Of a stretch of DNA of 64,000 nucleotides, positions 44,189-55,500 are shown piece after piece; position 1 is the stretch's first letter; every line of letters starts with the position of its first letter. Under the pieces are notes generated by a model. It saw only the letters and a program-made list of their open reading frames with translations, had not been told where the DNA came from and ran no database searches. Source of the stretch: Haemaphysalis longicornis (taxonomy: Eukaryota > Arthropoda > Arachnida > Ixodida > Ixodidae); the NCBI GenBank assembly GCA_013339765.2, contig CM023454.1, forward strand, positions 149,277,309 through 149,341,308. Direction: 5' to 3'. A program made the position numbers and the translations under genes.

Positions 44189-44260
44189 CAGTGATCCCTC
44201 GTGGCGTCAAACTCGGATATCTTGAAATATCGGTTAACTTGACATGACACAAAAAAACGT
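44189..44260. mobile_element. pogo/Tigger-like terminal fragment
   Basis: TACAGTGATCCCTCGTGGCG, then AACTCGGATATCTTGAAATA and TCGGTTAACTTGACATG; the same style as 17611. No opposite end identified. Confidence 0.3.
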
Positions 44261-45231
44261 AGTAGTCTGAACCAAAAAAGAAGAAATAATAAAACTTCAC
44301 AATTTCATGCACGTGACGATCACAACATTGGTGCACTAGAGGGACCACTGAAAACAGTTATCAGTGTGCTCACTACACATTAGCATTCAAGTGATACAAA
44401 TAGACAGAACTGGACCCCCACTACAATTGCAATAATGTTTTCTGTGGTGGCTTCCAAAAACAATATCCCATGTGATGTGCACCCGTAGAGAACTTGTATT
44501 GGTATTTGTCGTCACAACTTTTTTAAAAGGCAGACTCCAATGCCCGTAGCTGGGCCGAATTTCCCCGCAGAGTACGGCTGGAGTACGACGACCGCATCTC
44601 GGCTATAAGTTCAATTCACCATAAATTGTACAATTTCTTTTGTGTCAAAAATCTTGAGACTCAAGCCGAACGAAACCATGTTTTCCAAACAAACTTTTAC
44701 AATCGACAGAAAATGTCGCAACATAAAAAAAGAAACAATGTTTGCGAAATTCTGTGCATGAATCCTGAGACTAAAACTAATTCACAACCATAAACTATGA
44801 TTGAGGTGTCTATTAATAAACATTTTGGCAACTTCACTTTAAACTTTACAGCCAAGCACATACCAAATATCAAGATACAAGCAATTATGAACTTCCTTCC
44901 CTCCGAATGCAATCAGGTGGACACAGCAGTGTGAACTATAAAGAACATTTATTTTTGACCCATCCTATAGCCGGTATTCATTTAAACGTTTAGCTGTCAA
45001 TTTTTCTTTGGCAACACTGAAATAGCCACGAACATGGCTGATCGGGCCACGGACATGGCGCGGCTCGTACCACTGCGGCCGCACGCCGAAGAAAAATATA
45101 ACACCGACGTGCGACGTGTGTCGCCTGCTCCGTTTCAACCGATTCTCAACAGTGGTGTCATCAAAGTTGTTATTAAAAGCACTCGCACTGGAGTCGAGGC
45201 ATTACTTTGCATTCGGCGGGCTAGAGCTTGG
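44261..45231. other. Interior of older element, no gene called
   Basis: An open frame at 45034-45264 (+) is cut by the LINE target duplication. It has no recognisable domain, so I leave it uncalled. Confidence 0.35.
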
Positions 45232-45589
45232 AATGTCCAAACCACCCCGCACGGGGCACCTTGAGTATTCATGGTGACGGTGAGCAGTGACACCGCGGAC
45301 CACGAGCTCCCATACATAAGCCGTGTCCAACCGTGGCGAGGTGTTGAAAGGTGAAGGGTAGAAGCCGTAAACGGTGGCCGTCGGAGCCTTGGTCAAGCTC
45401 CGGCCGATGGGCTCCCTGCCTGTCTACCAGGCAGGGAGCTCCGGGACCTCTTTGACTACCAGGGTAAGGTCAAAGGAGAAAGTACCCCCGTCTCCCTGCT
45501 TTATACTATGCCGTATGGTATTTTCAACCCCCCCCCCCCAACCGTGATCGGCCCCCTAAAAGGGGCCGCACCGAAGTATCTTTCCCCCA

Positions 45590-46875
45590 TTGCCATCTTT
45601 GACATTTCCTGAACCAGATCATTACTCTCGATGTCTTGTCATGGAGTCCCTCAATCCAACCCACCCTCTTGCATCTCAGTCAGTCTTCTTGATCGCCAAG
45701 TATCTTGAAGCCATAATAGGAAAATCGTATAAGTGCAAAAAACAAAGGTCTGGTGAACTCCTAATCGAAATAAATGACAAGCAACAGTCTGCAAAGCTTC
45801 TAGCTCAGACTAGACTGGCTGATCTCGACATCAGGGTCACACCCCATCGGAGCCTCAACAGCTCGCAGTGTCTGATATCCGAGACAGATCTCCTGAACGA
45901 AACGGATGTGGATCTCCTTTCCGGCTTGAAGGACCAGGGCGTCACTGCCGTGAGACGCATCACTATCCGCAGAGACGACAAGGAGATTCCCACCAAGCAC
46001 ATTATCTTGACTTTTGACCGCGCAGTTCTCCCACAACACATAAATGCAGGTTTTATCCATTGCTCCATCCGTCCGTACATCCCAAACCCGCGGCGCTGTT
46101 TTAAGTGCCAGCGGTTCGGGCATGGTACAAACTCTTGCCGTGGCCGAACGACGTGTGCGAAATGCGCAGCGCATGATCATCCAAGCGATAATTGTCCATC
46201 CGATACCCTGTCTTGTGTGAACTGCGGCGGGCCGCATGCAGCGTACTCCCGCAAGTGTGAAAAGTTCCAACTGGAAAAAAAGGTAATCAACATCAAGGTA
46301 ACTGAGTACATCACCTTCCCGGAGGCGCGAAAGAGGTTCGCCTCTTTCCCCCTGGGGAGGTATGCTGACGCGTTTCGCCGGGGGGCGGAGCGGCGTCTGG
46401 TGTCCACAGGGACCCAGTTCAGCGAGGCTGACCTGGTCCCGCTCCCGCCCCCGCTGGGTTGCCTCACGCAGCCCAACCCGGCACCACGCCGCTTGCTGAG
46501 GCAGCAGCGGTTGTGGTGCAAACCACTTCTGTTGGGACCGGTGCCGCTCTTGCTTCCGCCTCCCCGTCCTCCAGTGCGTTGGAGGGTACCGAGGTGATGG
46601 ACACCACGGGACCCACACCGGCTCCCACCGCCATCGCACCACCCGTGCCACATCTGGCGCCCCCGACGGTGGCGGCTCAAACGAAGGGCTCCCGAAAGGC
46701 GGCCAAGTCCTGGGGGCCCGGTTCGACGGGCACCCCCCTGACATCTGAGGACGAGATGGACGTCGCGCCGTTCTTGCCTTCAACGCACCGCAAGGAGCGG
46801 CCTCCGACGCCCAAGCCAGCAGCAGAAAGGAACAAAAAGCCAAATCCTAGAGTAACAGCCCCGAAAGACACATGA
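45590..46875 (+). pseudogene. I-clade LINE ORF1 (gag-like, three zinc knuckles)
   Basis: Nucleic-acid-binding ORF1. An N-terminal RRM-like region (SVFLIAKYLEAIIGKSYKC .. LTFDRAVLPQHI) precedes three CCHC/CX2C knuckles: CFKCQRFGHGTNSC, CAKCAAHDHPSDNC and CVNCGGPHAAYSRKC, then ITFPEARKRFA. A one-base frameshift at about 46450 splits it: frame one is open to 46597, while the natural continuation is frame two, 46459-46875 (AAQPGTTPLAE .. Pro/Thr/Ala-rich tail). The start at 45590 is the displayed frame start; a later Met, VMESLNPTHP at about 45641, is the likelier initiator. Confidence 0.85.
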
Positions 46876-47289
46876 ACGGGCTTAGCTTAGCGGGCTTAGA
46901 GCCGGCGCAAAAGAGCTGCGACCGGGCGGTGAGGAAATAGTTACGCACCTTCGGCTGTCCTCCTGAGCGTCTCCCCGAACGGACCCCCGCGCAGGGCGCG
47001 TATTCGCGTCCCGGCGAGGGTGGTGTTCGGGAATCGTTCAAACCGGCCATTGAGGTGAGGTTAGCTCCAACACCAAGGCGGAGCCCCCGTTGCGTGACAG
47101 TGTTTTATCGCCGCAACGGTCGCTGTAGTCTTCACCTCAGGAATGAGTTTTAGAAGACGCCTCCGCTCTACACAGTGGCGCCGAGACGAGCCGGCAACTC
47201 GGAGGGGATAGGGGGAAAAACGCCGCGCAATGACAGAAACCTAGCGATCGCGCAATGGCTCGGGCGCCAGGATCCCCACAATCTCCATA

Positions 47290-48530
47290 ATGGGAAAAAA
47301 TATTACTCAATGGAACTGTAGAGGCCTCATTAAAAATCTTGATGATGTCCATGAGATATTGCATTCGAACCAGCCAAGTGTGACGTGTCTTCAGGAAACG
47401 CATTTGAATCCCAATCACACAAATTTCTTAAATACGTACATGGTATTCAGAAAGGATAGGGTTGGCTGCACACACTCTTCGGGCGGTGTAGCCATGATAG
47501 CCCGGAAATCCCAAGCATGCCACCCTATCGCTCTCAACACCGTCCTTGAGGCTGTAGCAATACGCACAATAATTTATAATAGGTTGATAACGGTATGCTC
47601 CATTTACATTCGTCCTGATTACGCACTTTCGAGCTCTGACTTCGAGGCGCTGGTCGACCAGCTGCCCGAACCATACATCCTAACAGGCGACCTTAATGCA
47701 CACAACTCTCTTTGGGGCTCCTCCAGAACGGATGCCCGAGGTCGCCTGATAGAGAAATTTCTTACATCTTCAGGAGCATGCCTTTTCAACAAAAAGCAGC
47801 CTACATACCATAACTTAGGACATAATACATACTCACATCTCGACTTGGCTATTGGTTCTGCAATTCTCTTTCCATGTCTTGAGTGGGGCGTGGGCACTGA
47901 CCCATATGGTAGTGACAGCTTCCCCACTTCCCTAACATATATAGGTAAAGGTCCATGCAGTTCATCTTCCCATAACAGGTTTAAAGAATCAAAAGCAAAC
48001 TGGAGTATATTCACAGAAACATCTAAACTACACCACACAACCATAGAACACCTACACGTGGAGGAAGCATCCCAACTCATCACGGCGCACATCCTCGACG
48101 CTGCCGAAAAGTCCATTCCCCACGCCTCCGGCGCTCCGCGCAACCAAAGGAGGCCGTGGTGGAATGAGGATTGTAGGTGGGCGCGAGAGGCCCAGAACAA
48201 GGCGTGGGGTGTCCTTCGCCAGTACCCCACGTCAGATAACGTCATTTCTTTTAAACGGGCAAAGGCTTTTGGGAAGCGAGTGCGTCGTGAGGGGAAAAGG
48301 GAGAGTTGGCGCACCTTCCTCAATTCCATCAACTCGTACACTGTCACGCGAAAAGTATGGACACGAATACATAAACTAAAAGGACAACAGACACACAGCC
48401 TGCCCCTGGTTAGTACAACAGGGGACACACTGGAAGACCAGGCTGACACACTCGCACAACACTTCCAACATGTGTCCAGTTCGTCGCACTACACCAACAC
48501 TTTCATAAAACACAAAACAACCTGTGAGAA
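47290..48530 (+). pseudogene. I-clade LINE ORF2, AP endonuclease domain
   Basis: Starts MGKNITQWNCRG, then CLQETHL (catalytic Glu), ILTGDLNAHNSLWGSS, YSHLDLAI and GSDSFP. In the family the last block is SDH, with His the general base; here it is Ser (AGC), so the nuclease would be dead or impaired. The frame stays open for 410 codons to the insertion at 48531 and, once insert and duplication are disregarded, continues in phase. Confidence 0.88.
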
Positions 48531-48663
48531 CAGAATGTGCTGTTGGGCGAGTTGGTACATACTTAAATGGAAGGTTTAGCGCAAAAAAAAGACAAGGACG
48601 GTGGCAAACTGTCCCGTTTGCCACCGTCCTTGTCTTTTTTTTTTGCGCTAAACCTTCCATTTA
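48531..48663 (-). mobile_element. 133-bp foldback insertion (PLE-type end) with 12-bp target duplication
   Basis: Direct repeats AACCTGTGAGAA (48519-48530, 48664-48675) flank it. The insert is CAGAATGTGCTGTTGGGCGA .. GTTGGTACA, then near-perfect ~48-bp arms (TTAAATGGAAGGTTTAGCGC .. GACGGTGGCAAAC and inverse) around the loop TGTCCC. TTGGGCGAGTTGGTA is the reverse of the PLE-like tag TACCAACTCGCCCAA. Confidence 0.88.
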
Positions 48664-48675
48664 AACCTGTGAGAA

Positions 48676-50002
48676 GAAGTCCTTGCGAGACAGTAATAAG
48701 TCGACCTCATCTTATAACACCCCCTTCTCACTGCATGAGCTGAAGATCGCACTTAGTACTTGTAAACCTTCAGCTCCAGGCGCAGACAACATTACATACA
48801 CTATGATTCAACACTTGCACACAGACACACTTGAAACCCTTCTTCACCTCTACAACAAAATATTTCTTTCGGGGCACCTCCCAAGGTCATGGAGGGAGGC
48901 CATAGTAGTGGCCTTTCTGAAAGAGGGGAAGGACCCTTCCTCTCCCGCAAGTTATCGTCCGATCGCCCTCACAAGCTGCCTGTGTAAGCTGCCTGTGTAA
49001 GGAGACTCATGTACTTAGAGTACAATGGTCTTCTCGACAGCTGCCAGTCTGGTTTCAGGGCTGGGAGATCCACCAACGATCAACTGGTTGCGTTGGAATC
49101 GTATGTAAAAGATGCCTTTATCCATAATCAGTTTTGCATAACAGTCTTCTTTGATATGGAAAAGGCCTATGAAACTGCCTGGCGGTACGGCATCTTGTGT
49201 GACCTCAAGTCGTTCGGTGTTTCCGGCAACATGCTGAACACGCTTGATAGCTACATGTCGGAAAGGAACTTTCGAGTGAAGGTTGGCAGTGCCTTTTCGA
49301 ATGTATACGTGCAGGAAAATGGCGTCCCTCAAGGCGGTGTCTCGAGCTGTACACTCTTTATCGTTAAGATGAACTCTCTTCGGAAGGCATTGCCACCAAC
49401 CATTTCCTGTTCTGTTTATGTAGATGACATTCAAATATCTTTTAAGTCCTGTAACTTTTCAATTTGTGAACGCCAAGTCCAGCTTGGGGTGAACAAACTT
49501 GCTGGCTGGGCGGACGCAAACGGTTTTGAACTGAACCCTGTAAAAAGTACTTGTGTTGTGTTCTCCCGGAAGCGTGGGATTAAGGCAGACCCTGAGATCA
49601 CCCTTCATCACGCTTCTATTCCTGTAAAAAAGGAGCACAAGTTTTTAGGTGTCATATTTGATGAAAAACTGACGTTCATCCCACACATCAAACAGCTTAA
49701 ACATAAATGTCTGAAAACACTAAACATTCTCAAAGTCCTCTCCCACCAATCCTATGGTGCAGACAAAGAACTCCTTCTCCGTGTCTTTACCGCCTTAGTC
49801 CGGTCTCGGGTAGACTACGGTAGTGTCGTGTATGGGTCGGCATCAAAAACAGCCCTAAAATGCTTGATCCAGTGCTCCACTTGTGTGTGCGCCTTGCGTG
49901 TGGTGCGTTCCGCACTAGCCCGGCCCAGAGTCTGTACGCTGAAAGCAACAAATGGTGCCTGGAACATCAACGAATGTACATTGATGTATTATACGCTTTC
50001 AA
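48676..50002 (+). pseudogene. I-clade LINE ORF2, reverse transcriptase domain
   Basis: Blocks in order: APGADNITYTMI, LPRSWREAIVVAFLKEGKDP, YRPIALTSCL, a stop caused by a perfect 13-bp tandem duplication (48974-48999, AGCTGCCTGTGTA), then from 49009 CQSGFRAGRSTNDQL, FFDMEKAYETAW (motif A), GVPQGGVSSCTLF (motif B), SVYVDDIQI (motif C as YVDD), and HKFLGVIFDEKLTF. Catalytic aspartates are intact. Motif B has Gly for Ser and Cys for the usual residue before TLF. The C-terminal part is interrupted by the TTAA element at 50003. Confidence 0.88.
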
Positions 50003-51188
50003 AGGGGCACTGACACAAAATTTTGAAGGCGAGATAACTTCGGAGATAGATTGGTGGGAACACATATACATCATCTGCAAAATATCAGCGGCGAACACAG
50101 CCTAGAACATATTTAAAATCAATTTTAAAGTGTGCGAAACGCAACCGAGCAGCCAGGAGAGGACCAAGCGCAATCGACATCCCTAGGATATTATGTAAAT
50201 AAAGAACATCCAAACACGTCACGAGTTTGTGTGTGCCGCTTCCGCACTGCCGGCGTTTTTCGCCGGCTCACCCGGCTCGCCGCTCCAATCGGAGGGCCGG
50301 AGGGCGGAGCTTCTCCTCTCGAGAACAAACGACCCGATCGTTGGCGGCGGAGGCGCCGTGATTTCGTCAGCTCATCGGGCAGCTGGCCGCGACCAAAGTT
50401 CTACAGCGATTCCAGGCACTCTGTTTCTATTACTGTTTATTACCATTGGATGCGAAAACGCGCCGGAGGCACGAAAAGCCCACTGAGCAAGCCGCACGGT
50501 CGCTGTGCAGGCGGTGGCCACGGCCGCGAAGTGGCCCAGGCCGGCGCAGGTAGCTCGAGTGATAGCTTGTTACCGCTGCACGAAATTGTCCCCAAGTCCC
50601 GACCATGGTGGCTTGCATGAGAAAGGAGTTAGTGATGCGATGGCGGGTTGCATTAAAAATTGTCATCTGCACCGCTTACGAGAGCGGCACTCGAATATCC
50701 GCCGCAGTACTAAGCCGAACACATCTGTAGGCGGACCTGTAGGCAGACCGGCCGGCTGCTCCCAGCGCGCGTCTTGCCACCCACCGTCTCGAGCGTCGCG
50801 CGTCGTTCTTTAGCCGCGGTAGCATTTGCACTCGCAGCGGTTGTGTCACATCCACGGTCGCTTTTAACTTAAGCGCCTCACGAGAGCAGTACGTGGGGGC
50901 ATTCGCAGAAACTGCCGTCGATGCGGATTCGACAGTGCTACGGCGGCTCTGCTCTGTGATATCCCTCCGACGGTCACGTGGTCAGGTTTGTTCAGACAAA
51001 ATCCACAAAATGCATAGTTTCGCGGCACTCGCTGAAACCGAAACTGCGACTGGCCGCATTGAAAATGCCTCTAATTAAACAACCGTTGCACGCTGAAGCA
51101 AATGAGGTTTCTACAGGTTATAAGTAGGTCACTAGCTACTTATCGCAACAAAAAAAACAAGATGCAAAATTTTTGTGTCAGTGCCCCT
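50003..51188. mobile_element. TTAA-type TIR element inserted in LINE ORF2 (1.19 kb)
   Basis: Ends AGGGGCACTGACACAAAATT and the inverse of AGGGGCACTGACACAAAAAT. The flanks are TCAA (49999-50002) and TTAA (51189-51192), a TTAA duplication with one later change. Removing element plus one duplication restores the LINE frame (LYAF-KVSSLNNHPF), proving the insertion. No transposase. No clear tRNA-like block, unlike the 37612 family. AATAAAGAACATCC at about 50199 resembles a retroelement 3' end. Confidence 0.9.
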
Positions 51189-51192
51189 TTAA

Positions 51193-52282
51193 GGTCTCAT
51201 CATTGAATAACCATCCTTTTAAACCTGTCCTCAATGATACATCTACAACCCAGCTATTCTCAAATCGTCCATCTGTGCCCTACTCTCTGAGGGTGAGCGA
51301 GGAAGCTTCAGGATTTCCGTTGGGTTTTTAGATGTATGCACATCATCATCATTTTCTGACGTTATACCACCATGGCAACTGCAGCCTGTTTGTTGTGATG
51401 TTTCTTTTATGAAAATAGATAAAAACAGGGTTCCGAGAGCTGCGATTCTGCAGCATTTCTTGTCGCTTCAGGATAAATATAAATATGCCGAATTCCATAG
51501 CGATGCCTCGAAAACTTCAAATACGGGGTCATGTGCCGCTCATGGTCCCAACTTTAATTCTTGCAGAACCATGAATGTACACACCACTATCTTCTCAGCA
51601 GAAGCATATGGCATTTTCCTCATCGTTCAGCACAGTCTTAAAAAACAAATTCCGAACTCTGTCATCTTTACAGACTCTTTGAGCGTTGTGCGTGCATTCT
51701 TTTCACACAGACCCAGTAAAAAACCACATTGTCAATTTTGACTTTAATGCCATAAAGTCTATACATGCTAAGAATTTTCAACTAATCCTGTGCTGGGTTC
51801 CAGGCCATGCTGGAATCGCCGTAAATGAGACCGCGGATCAAATGGCCGCCGCTGCTGCACTTTCAATAACAGTGGACATAACAACAATACCCTACACTGA
51901 CCTTAAGCCACACATAAGACAACACCTTCGCAAAACATGGCAAGCCGACTGGAGCACACAGACAGACAACAAACTACACGTAATAAAACTACACTTGGGA
52001 CAATACACTACTGACTCACACAACAGGCATATTGAAGTTACCTTAGCTAGGTTACGGATAGGCCATACGCATGTAACGCACTCGTACCTGCTCACCGGAT
52101 CTCTAAGACCCCTGTGTAGCAGGTGTGGGGAGGGCCTATCCGTAGTCCACATACTCATACAATGCAAGACACTTGACACAACACGACACAAACACTTCAG
52201 AGAACTCTACAAACATATTCCTCTACGCCAATCGTTGTTTCTGGGTGACGATGCCATGGTTTCTGTGAAACGCGTGTTTTAG
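51193..52282 (+). pseudogene. I-clade LINE ORF2, RNase H and C-terminal knuckle
   Basis: RNase H blocks: FHSDASKTS, IFSAEAYGIFL and VIFTDSLSVV (Asp/Glu catalytic set present), a frameshift at about 51710, then ILCWVPGHAGIAVNETAD. The C-terminus has LARLRIGHTHVTHSYLL and CSRCGEGLSVVHILIQC (CCHC). Stop TAG at 52280-52282. RNase H is diagnostic of I-group rather than CR1/Jockey. Confidence 0.88.
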
Positions 52283-52565
52283 TATTTGTCAGATGTTAAG
52301 TTTTTAAACCTCATTTCCTTTCATGCATAATCAAATCTGGCCCTATACACCAGCCATCACCATTATCTTTATTGATCTTACTATGTCCATTTTACACGTT
52401 TTATACCTACCTTTTGTGGTAATCACTTCTTTTCAATAAATGACTTCTCTGGCGCTCTTTGCCCTCGTCGGCCTTGCGCCATTAAACACCAACCATCATC
52501 ATCAATGTCCAAACCATATCATCCGCTTAGCACGGACAAGTACCGCCATCTTGCGGAGCCCGACG

Positions 52566-52775
52566 TAACCACACACTAAACATTTTTACTCCCAAAAGGG
52601 TCGCCGCAGGAGCACCCTCATAACACAATATTTTACACCCTTTAGGGTGCTTGGATTCTGTCGCCGCAGGAGCACCCTTTTCTGCCCAAAAGATCATAGG
52701 GTGCTTACTTAGCACCCCAATCTGTAGGAGGTTTTCCTGCAAAAGCAGCCACCTAAAGGGGTACAAAAAGGGTGC
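52566..52775. repeat. ACACCC/GGGTGC repeat cluster, right end of older element
   Basis: ACACCCTTTAGGGTGCTTGG, two copies of GTCGCCGCAGGAGCACCC, TAGGGTGCTTACTTAGCACCC and finally GGGGTACAAAAAGGGTGCG. Texture and terminal motif resemble the inverse of 43797-44060. Confidence 0.55.
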
Positions 52776-54015
52776 GTCATCCTCGGTTCACAAATGGCGC
52801 TGCAGGTGTGCAGCCACATATGGCACAGTATGACACACAATTACGGTATGAAACATTCGTGCTTTCCAAGCTCCGTTCTATGGAAATTCCATTGAAGCTC
52901 AATGTCAGCTGATCATTTACTTGAACTTTTTGACCCACTGATTTTTAAAACATCCATTTATAAAGTCTAATATTACAGCCAAATCTCAGTACAGAAGTGG
53001 TATCATTAGAGGTTGTTGATTATTCAAAACGGTGTTAAAAATTCAATTTTATGTTCATTTTGCTGAACTGCACCGCACATCCTTCGAGCTTCACTGCACA
53101 GCATAAACGTGTTATGCAGTGAAAGCAAGTACAAAAGTTCTTTGAACCTTAAAACCATTGGCTTCTCAGCATTGCATCAAACTTCCCATCATGTTTAGTG
53201 CCTTATTCTTGAGCTTAGCAGAAAAGCTCCATATTAAGGCAGACCAAATGCAATATGTATACTTCCCTCCGTACTGTGGCTTTATTCTACCCATAAAAGT
53301 TGGGTCCCCACTGCCACTTATTTTATTTTGCATTATTCTTTTTGCTTCATGAAAAATGACCCCACATAGCAATACCATGAACTATAAACATCAAAGAACA
53401 ATGCATATGAGTTCCCTGGTGAAGCCCATGGTTGAAATCTGATGACATTGTTGCTATAGCAGTATTTTATCATGAGTCTAGCTTGTACATGGTGCCTTGC
53501 ATTATGTCCCTGCTGGTGGATGTGGGGTCATTTTTCAATGTTGCAAATGAAAAGCCAACAGCCAGTGTCCATTAGTTTCGTCTAGTATTACGAGGTGCTT
53601 CATGGGAAGCATCAAACCCGTCTGTAGCCCTTTTTAGAGTTGACTAGAAGTAAAATCAGCAAAATATTATCGATAAAACGTTCAGCATCTTTTTTATCAG
53701 CAGCTATAGTGTTGCTACTTCCCATATTTAGGTTTTTCTGCTTTTTTAATGACATTTTTGTTTTGCTGAGAAGGTGCATAACCAATGAAAGCTTTCTGCA
53801 AACCTTTGGTAGCTATGCAATTGTTAGAAAATATTTTACTAAATAAGGCAGCTTAAACTGAGAATAGTTGCATTTAGAAACATTAAAATCAATTTAAATT
53901 GATCATAAATTTATGGCTGTTTTTACACAAAGCTGCACATGGGATATTAAGTGCACCGCAGAGGAGGGCTCTGGATTAGCTTTGGCAACTTTGGAATATT
54001 TACTGTGGACTGAAA
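52776..54015. other. AT-rich intergenic DNA
   Basis: No coding, RNA or repeat feature recognised; only short open frames. Confidence 0.5.
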
Positions 54016-54062
54016 TCTCCACACATGGGCATTTTCATTTTTTGCCTCCACCAGGAAAATGG
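54016..54062 (-). mobile_element. SINE body fragment (degenerate)
   Basis: GAAATCTCCACACATGGGCATTTTCATTTTTTGCCTCCACCAGGAAAATGGCC differs at several positions from the corresponding body segment of the SINE at 7840-7895 (GAAATCTCGTACACACGGGCG .. CGCCTCCACCAGAAAAGCGG). No tRNA head. Confidence 0.6.
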
Positions 54063-54592
54063 CCACCAATTTAGAGAGCGAGCTATTTTTACTAGTATTT
54101 GACGTACATTTTAAAAGAATCTCAAGTATTATAGCCACAAAATTATTCTCTCCAACAGACACTGCACTACACTGTAGAGAGCTTTGACATCTACAATGAC
54201 CTCTACAAAGCAAGCTAATACTCGTAAAATGTTTCATACCATAATTACTGCGTGTTCAAAGCTCACGTGTGAAGTAGAGATACTGGTGCTTCAGCAAGAA
54301 CCGAGGATGAGCACCCTTCTTGGTTCTGAAAAAAAAATAAACATGGAAAAATGCTTTAAGCAGGATTAAGAAACAGGGTTGAAAGAAAGTGAGCAAGCAC
54401 TTCATTCAAAATTTGTAAAGCAATGCAAACAAATATTTATTTCAACTTCATGTCTACAAAATACGATCTCATTAAGGCTGGTAATGGGGTCTTGGGTAAA
54501 AAAAAGAGCAGAGAGCACTTATATAAATGCTACAGGGAACCTTCAAGCCAAAAATTGCTTGAGCATTTAAACTAATCACTGTTCAACAAATT

Positions 54593-54770
54593 CATGAAAA
54601 TTGAATGGATGAAAAACCAGCGGTACACACAGGACACAGTTAAAAGAGAGCAACGGGACAAGCTTATCCCGTCGTTCTCTTCCGTACCCTGTGTTTTCCG
54701 CTGGTTTTTCATCCATTCAAACATGTACCAACTAGCGCAGTCCGACGCCTTGGTATCATAAAAATACGAA
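54593..54770. mobile_element. PLE-type foldback with TACCAACTAGCGCA tag
   Basis: Arms TTGAATGGATGAAAAACCAG, CGG, (A)CACAGG .. AGAG..AACGGGA around AGCTT, with the inverse CCGCTGGTTTTTCATCCATT to 54719; several mismatches in the inner part. It is followed at once by ATGTACCAACTAGCGCAGTC, the counterpart of the tag in the 48531 insert, and then TTGGTATCATAAAAATACG. Confidence 0.75.
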
Positions 54771-55464
54771 TTGTCCCTCCTTACAGACAGTTGGAAAAAA
54801 AGAAAGTATAAATCATGTGACAAAATTAAAATGACAGCAGATTGGTTAACTTTTATTTTAAGTGATAATATAAAAAATAATGGTATGAATGAGAGTGAGC
54901 AGCAACCAAAGGACCATGATGCTAGGCCGACATTCCACTTTGAAGCAAAATATCCGCTTTCAACGCTACATAGGCCAAACATGCAATGAGACTACCCTTT
55001 AGGCCCACAAAAACATACCATAATCTTTAAAATAGCTACAATTTAGTCGAGAAAAACTGACCACAACAAATTGGAATTGACAACTAGATACAGTTTCAGA
55101 AATACACAGCGACATCATATGAAAATACGTGGTTTCCGTACAGAGACTGATCAAAACGAAAAGTGAGAATTGCATATATAAGACTGGCATCAATGTGCAA
55201 AGCAGCTTAATGTAGGAAGACGGTCTTCACTTAAAACACTAGATTGTTATGAGAAAAAATTCAGTACATGTGTAGTCTCCGGTTTAGAACGGCATATATT
55301 GAATTTGTGTTCATGTATAACTTGTATCTTAAAAATTTCTTCAAATTTGCAAAAATAACTGCTGCTTGGGTGCAAATAAGATTGTAATGGTGAACTGTGC
55401 AAAGTAAAAGATCACAGTAAGACTAACACCATCATTCAGTTCCCGAGCAGAAGCAATGACTGTT
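54771..55464. other. AT-rich intergenic DNA
   Basis: Nothing recognised. Confidence 0.5.
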
Positions 55465-55500
55465 GAGAGAGAGAGAGGCAACTTTATTAAGGCCTGCACT

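Larger units (their letters stand above)
45245..52503 (+). mobile_element. Near full-length I-clade LINE with 13-bp target site duplication
   Basis: Flanked by the perfect direct repeat AATGTCCAAACCA at 45232-45244 and 52504-52516, which fixes both ends. Order: ~345-bp 5' UTR, ORF1 (gag, 45590-46875), inter-ORF region, ORF2 (47290-52282) and a 3' UTR with AATAAA at about 52435 and an ACCATCATCATCA tail. It carries two later insertions (48531-48663 and 50003-51188). Without these and their duplications the element is about 5.9 kb, a normal length. Confidence 0.93.

Noticed and set aside
45800..46843. 347-codon minus-strand frame
   Set aside because: Shadow of the LINE ORF1 on the opposite strand.
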